A DNA stretch of 14,418 bases from Cochliopodium minus. Lineage: Eukaryota; Discosea; Himatismenida; Cochliopodiidae. The DNA is taken from assembly GCA_024220525.1 (NCBI GenBank), contig JAMYWO010000018.1:175810-190227 (forward strand), read 5' to 3'. The position numbers and the translations under genes are program-made. The notes beneath the pieces are model-generated. The model had not been told where the DNA came from and did not search any database. It saw only the letters and a program-made list of their open reading frames with translations. Of the stretch, positions 10,394 to 14,418 are shown in pieces (the first letter of the stretch is position 1; every line of letters starts with the position of its first letter).

Positions 10394-13287
10394 TCAAAGA
10401 TGAGGATAAAAACTTTTCCCAAAAAATGATTCAAAGTCAAAAATGTTGTAAACACCAGCAAGAGAAGAGTAATTGGTGTTGAGATTATTCATCCCAACCA
10501 TCTCCCCAGAAGCAATGAAAAGAAAAGTATTCTTGTTGGTCATTTGAGATTTTTCTATTTAATTTTGTTGTAAAAAAAAAAAAATAATCAAGAAAATACA
10601 AAAATTAGTAAAAAATAAAAAAGTTTAATTCAAAAAACTAACCTGGAAGAACTGAATTATACTCTTTTGATACTTTCTCAAAGAGTTTTACTTTGTGATT
10701 TATTTTCTTTATCAGTGATTTGGAGTGTTCTTGATTTGAATCAGAATCAAGAAAAGAGTATTTTTCATCTCTAAATATTGTATCAAAAAGAAGATACAAA
10801 GTTTTTCCCTCATCACTTTTGTAGGTAACCAAAAAGTCCCAAGCGGGGTGGTTAGAGTATTGAGGAAAACAAATTGTGTTTTCAGGAAAACCGTTTGAGA
10901 ATTCAATTTGTTGAGATTGGAAAAAATTTTCATCCTGTTTTCTTTCCAACAATTTTCCTTCAAAAACTGAATTCAATGAAGAAGGACAATTTATCGTCTT
11001 CACATTCCAAAGTTTTGATCGAAGAGTAACTTTAACAGTATTGAGAATTGGAGAACCAGAGAAAGATTGAATGAAATTTGGAGAATCAAATGCAAAAAGA
11101 TCAGAAAGTGAGAAGGAATAGTCTCTTTGGGTTTTTTTTCCTTGTGCTTTATCTCTTAGGACTAAGACAGACATTCTCATTGCCCAAAATGCAGCAAGAA
11201 ATGGTTCCAATTTGGATCCAGTGAATTTGTTTTCTGCTTTCATCATTATCTCCAACAATGAAGCAAAGTGCTTATCTTCATCACTAATAAGTCTCTTTTG
11301 ATTGAGAGCAAAATAATAAAGAATTATTTTGGATGTTTCAGCAATTCTTGAAGAAGGGTAATTAGCCTTTGTTCCTTTTTCTAATTCCTCCAAATCTAGT
11401 ATTTCTCCTTCTTGTGGGAAATATGATCCATTACGGAAATATTGGAGCGTATTGCCTTTCAAGAGAACAGGTTGTTGTGAAATTGGTGGAATGAGAAATT
11501 TCCAGGATTTAAACATTATATTTAGAACTGGCCCATTTTCACTCATTCCCCTTATAATTTGAGCACAAACTTCTGCATTATTGATTTCAATATTATCTTC
11601 CTTCCTCTTCAAAATGGGAGGGAGAATAGCTTCTATCACTATATTTTTAAATTTAAAAATATATTTTTTACTTCCAATTTTTTTGGTATTTTATTAAAAA
11701 AATTACTTCTTGGGTTTCCTCTGGTAGAGAGAAGGTTTTTGATGAATTGGTTATTGAAATCAATTCCAGCACTATTAGATATTTCTTCAATTTGTTTTTC
11801 ATTGAGTAATCTCATCTCTAGTGGTGTTGCACTTCCCGGAAACCCACCTGCTTTCCTAATTGCATCTGGCTGAAGAGTTGAATAAAAGGGGCAGAGAAGA
11901 TAAGAAGGGTGCTTGTAACCTTTCATGCCTATAACATAACCAACTGCAATGTCCTCTACCAAATCATCATTGCACATGTATGACATCATAGAAAGTTCGT
12001 CAATAATCAAAACAGCCAATGGTTTTCCGTCATGAGATAAAGCCCCTTTGGGAAGGTTTCTTCCGTATACTTTTTCTTTCCAATGCCAAACTAAAAACTC
12101 TAATACGCAACCCCAAGTGATAGAATTGGAAATAATAGTAGTCCATCGATCATAGTTTTGATCTCCATCTTTATTGAAAGTTTCTTTGGGAAAGAAATAA
12201 CTAATATTTAATAAATAATTATTTTTTTAAAATTAATATTAGTATGAAGGTTAAATTTATAACCTTGCAAGAATTCTTATTTGGAGAGAATATTTCTTAT
12301 TTTCTTTTAGTTTCAATGTCATACTATCATTGAATGTAATATTGACCGCAAATATTCCTTCCTCCATAAGAGCTTTTGCAATTTCATAACATGAACGAGA
12401 CTAAAAATCAAATATTATTTAAATTTAAATATTATTTAAATTTAAATATTTAATTTAAATTTAAAGATATTTCTTTCATTATCAAGATATTGAATATTTA
12501 TTTTAATATTATGTTTGTCAAGATTTATATTTAAATACCTTCCCAGTTCCGGGAGCTTTAACAAGATAACCATACGCTGGTCTTTCTGCTTTTACATCGT
12601 AATTATTTTTCCTTTTTTCAATGATAACTTTTGCACTCTGAATAACTCCCACATCCAAATATTTCTCTGCTTTCTGAATTTTGGAAGTAAGGAGATTTGG
12701 ATTTTTGAAGTCATCTTTGAATGTATCAAAAGTTTCCAACAACTTGAGAAGTATTGGGAAATTTGTTGGTTTCCATAAGGCTATCGTTATTATAATCATT
12801 AAATATCAAGGTTAATTAGGAATATTTTTACCATCTAGAAACTCATTTTTATCATCTTCAGAGAGTTTCTTTATGTATGATTCAAATTTTTGCCATTTGC
12901 AGGTTCCATTTTCAATTTCATCCATTATCTTCTTCCATTTGCTATCCAATTTCTTTTTAACTTTCTCATCTTTATAATTATCTTGTTAATATTGTAAATA
13001 ATTTTTTTATTTTTAAATTTATATTGTTAAATTTATACCTTTTATAGAATAATGACGTTCAATTGATTTTGAATTGATTGATGTCCATTTATAATTCGTT
13101 TTGGAAATGCAGAATGGAAAGAGTTCCCAAACTATATAAAAAAAATTAAATTATTTAAAATAAGCCCTAATTCTAGATTTATTACATTCTTTTTTGAATT
13201 AAAAGAGAGTAAAAAACATTTCTTGGGTGTATTGAAATATTTATTTTTGCTCAACAAAAAATTTATATTTGTAAATTTATTTTTCAT
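10394..13287 (-). CDS. P-loop NTPase with C-terminal nuclease-like domain (possible Crinkler/RHS-type protein)
   Basis: Eight exons on minus: 13287-13218, 13131-13039, 12969-12832, 12780-12539, 12400-12264, 12200-11707, 11638-10643, 10554-10394, giving 776 residues. Walker A is APGTGKS (176-182), Walker B is AVLIIDELS (289-297), and GNPR (388-391) sits where STAND/AAA-like ATPases carry a Gly-x-Pro-Arg motif. The last 120 residues show HPAWD (D659), a strand ending FDT (676-678), a conserved-looking His (696) and a final hydrophobic strand FLFIAS, as in degenerate PD-(D/E)xK folds. Known: CR-type effectors and TcRHS-like proteins pair such an NTPase with a restriction-endonuclease-like C-terminus. 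The assignment here is inference. No signal peptide is seen. The start exon (ATG at 13285-13287, preceded by an A-run) uses a weak GTTTTT donor and is the least certain part; the next exon has no in-frame ATG. Confidence 0.7.
12411..12466. repeat. Short A/T tandem repeat, period about 17 bp
   Basis: Repeats of AATATTATTTAAATTTAA inside the intron (12401-12538) that directly follows the Walker A coding exon of the NTPase gene. Each unit contains the palindrome AAATTT. No function is visible. Confidence 0.7.
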
Positions 13288-13434
13288 TTTTTTTTTTAAT
13301 TAATTGGGATAAGATTTAATTTGGCATTAAAAGTTAAAATTATATTGTAAAAATTTGTATATTTGGTCAATTGTGTTGGAGATCTCGAGTTTTAGAGAAA
13401 CATGAAATTATAACTATGTACTCAAAATTTAGAC

Positions 13435-13499
13435 ATGTCCAAATATTACAACTTACTTAGCGGATATAAAATTTAAACTGTTGTAATATTTTTGGACAT
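13435..13499. repeat. Imperfect inverted repeat (hairpin)
   Basis: The left arm ATGTCCAAATATTACAAC (13435-13452) and right arm GTTGTAATATTTTTGGACAT (13480-13499) are reverse complements except for two extra T in the right arm. The loop is 27 bp. A match of 18 positions is well above chance even here. It could be a small terminal-inverted-repeat relic or an RNA hairpin; no target-site duplication is evident. Confidence 0.8.
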
Positions 13500-13535
13500 C
13501 CCTATTCAAAATTGAAATTCAACATAACAAAATAA

Positions 13536-13769
13536 GAATTTATCTTCTACATTATCATATTATACAATAAAAGATTTCTCAATGAAATCGAATTTTATAT
13601 TCATGAATTGAATGGATTATCAGTTATCTATCCATTCTCCCAGATTCTTTCATGTGTTATGCATCTGAGGAAATTTGGTGATATATTTCTATATTATCAG
13701 CAATATAATGAATTTAAAATCAAAACCGAAGATGATATAAATCTAATTCTTATAATCCATCAATTGTAG
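13536..13769 (+). other. Orphan open segment, possible exon or gene relic
   Basis: 77 codons open from just after a TAA (13533-13535) to a TAG (13767-13769), with mixed codon use unlike the surrounding homopolymer DNA. There is no ATG until about codon 42. A possible acceptor (AATAAAAG) lies near 13574 and a possible donor (GTAGGA) near 13766, so it could be an internal exon. The part LSVIYPFSQIL followed by EFKIKTEDD resembles, weakly and from memory, the C-terminal half of the checkpoint clamp subunit HUS1. No matching exons were found on either side, so a decayed fragment is equally likely. Confidence 0.3.
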
Positions 13770-14155
13770 GAATGGATATGGATGAAATGTTTTAGTTATC
13801 GTGCCTTTTGCTTTTTTTTTTTTTATTTTCCAAAATACAGTGTTTATTGATAAATGAGACCAAGTAAATCTCAAAATAGGTATGGTGCTCATGAGAATCG
13901 AACATTTTTTTTTGTTAAATTGAATGTTTTATTATAACATGATATTTGATTATTTAAAAAATATATCTTCATATATTTGTGAAGAATATATATTTTATTA
14001 TCGTTGTAATAAAAATAAGACGATTATAAGAAAGATAATATCTGTCTATGAATCCCATTTTAAAAATTTTATTTCCATCTTTTTTACATAATTTAAAAGT
14101 AATGAGAATAATTATTTTTGATTTTACCTATTTTTGAAATAAATTGAGGTAATGT

Positions 14156-14418
14156 TTAAAGAGATTGATTTTTTAGATGTGATTGTTGAGAAAAATAAAT
14201 CTATTCATTTTTTTATCTTTTTTTCTTTGATCTGAATCTGTTTCTTTTTTTGTTTCTTTTTCTTTTCATATTTTTAACATCACATAAAAATATTTAAAAA
14301 TATAAAATAAAATAAAAAAAAAAATCTCTTTTCAAAATAATAAAGAAAAACAAACAAAAATGGCATCAAGAAAAAAAGTATTATTGAAAGTAATTATCCT
14401 TGGAGATAGTGGTGTTGG
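14156..14418 (+). repeat. Inverted repeat arm R: second copy of the Rab7 5' region
   Basis: Partner of 4677-4925 in the opposite orientation. It includes about 200 bp upstream of the start codon and at least 59 bases from ATG. Differences are confined to upstream T/A tracts: small indels, such as AAAATAATAAAG here against AAAATAAGAAAG in the left arm. The right end is cut by the window, so the full length of the duplication is unknown. Confidence 0.93.
14360..14418 (+). CDS. rab7: Second Rab7 copy, exon 1 only (cut by the window end)
   Basis: ATG at 14360-14362 begins the same 19 codons plus one base as the first Rab7 gene, through GDSGVG of the P-loop. By analogy exon 1 ends at 14417, and 14418 is the first base of the intron. 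All 59 bases are identical to the copy at 4735-4677, including synonymous positions, which indicates a recent duplication or gene conversion. Whether this is a full functional paralogue or a fragment cannot be seen here. Confidence 0.85.
   Translation, partial: MASRKKVLLKVIILGDSGV

Larger units (their letters stand above)
13288..14155. other. Long spacer upstream of the NTPase gene and the second Rab7 copy
   Basis: About 870 bp between divergent genes. It contains an inverted repeat (13435-13499), an open segment without a start codon (13536-13769) and otherwise A/T-rich non-coding DNA. A tRNA-like B-box motif near 13890-13910 was rejected. Both flanking promoters must lie here, but no element can be named. 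Confidence 0.6.

Noticed and set aside
13885-13912. tRNA 3'-half or pol III B-box on the minus strand (GTTCGATTCTCATGAGCACC)
   Set aside because: The T-loop-like GTTCGATTC is present, but the bases on its 5' side are an A-run that cannot form the T-stem, and no D-arm or anticodon arm precedes it. At most it is a relic.
1-14418. CRISPR arrays, bacterial operons, rRNA genes and intact transposons
   Set aside because: Nothing with regular spacers, ribosome binding sites, rRNA signatures or transposase motifs was found; the repeats present are simple A/T tandem repeats.

Overview
The window is very AT-rich, intron-dense protist DNA. It holds four complete or nearly complete genes that together contain 26 GT-AG introns, a 5'-truncated gene with seven more, and the first exon of a sixth gene at the right edge. 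Introns are 51-348 bp and almost pure A/T; exons have normal codon structure. The Rab7 protein is closest, from memory, to amoebozoan (dictyostelid-type) Rab7. The intron density (10 exons in a 1.3-kb coding sequence) is higher than I would expect for Dictyostelium, so I place the organism only as an AT-rich, intron-rich protist, possibly amoebozoan.

Layout, left to right. (1) 1-3443, +: 3' part of a large ubiquitin-specific protease; the window starts inside the catalytic domain. (2) 3763-4735, -: a complete Rab7 GTPase, convergent with the protease. (3) 5096-7326, +: a secreted GH28 polygalacturonase-like enzyme, divergent from Rab7 across 360 bp; one of its exons is only 5 nt long. (4) 7360-10118, -: a protein made almost entirely of Sel1-like repeats, with its stop codon 33 bp from that of the GH28 gene. 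(5) 10394-13287, -: a P-loop NTPase with a C-terminal domain resembling a restriction endonuclease, an architecture like the Crinkler/RHS (CR) family. (6) 13288-14359: mostly non-coding, with an orphan open segment and a hairpin. (7) 14360-14418, +: the start of a second Rab7 copy, identical to the first over 59 bases and carrying a near-copy of its upstream region. The two Rab7 5' regions form a 9-kb-spaced inverted repeat.

The gene models were spliced by hand. Each total coding length is a multiple of three (687, 204, 423, 583 and 776 residues), which supports the junctions. The genes do not form an obvious pathway: ubiquitin removal, late endosome/lysosome traffic, pectin-type polysaccharide degradation and a Sel1 scaffold are neighbours, not an operon. 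The phagolysosomal link between Rab7 and a secreted glycosidase is only suggestive.
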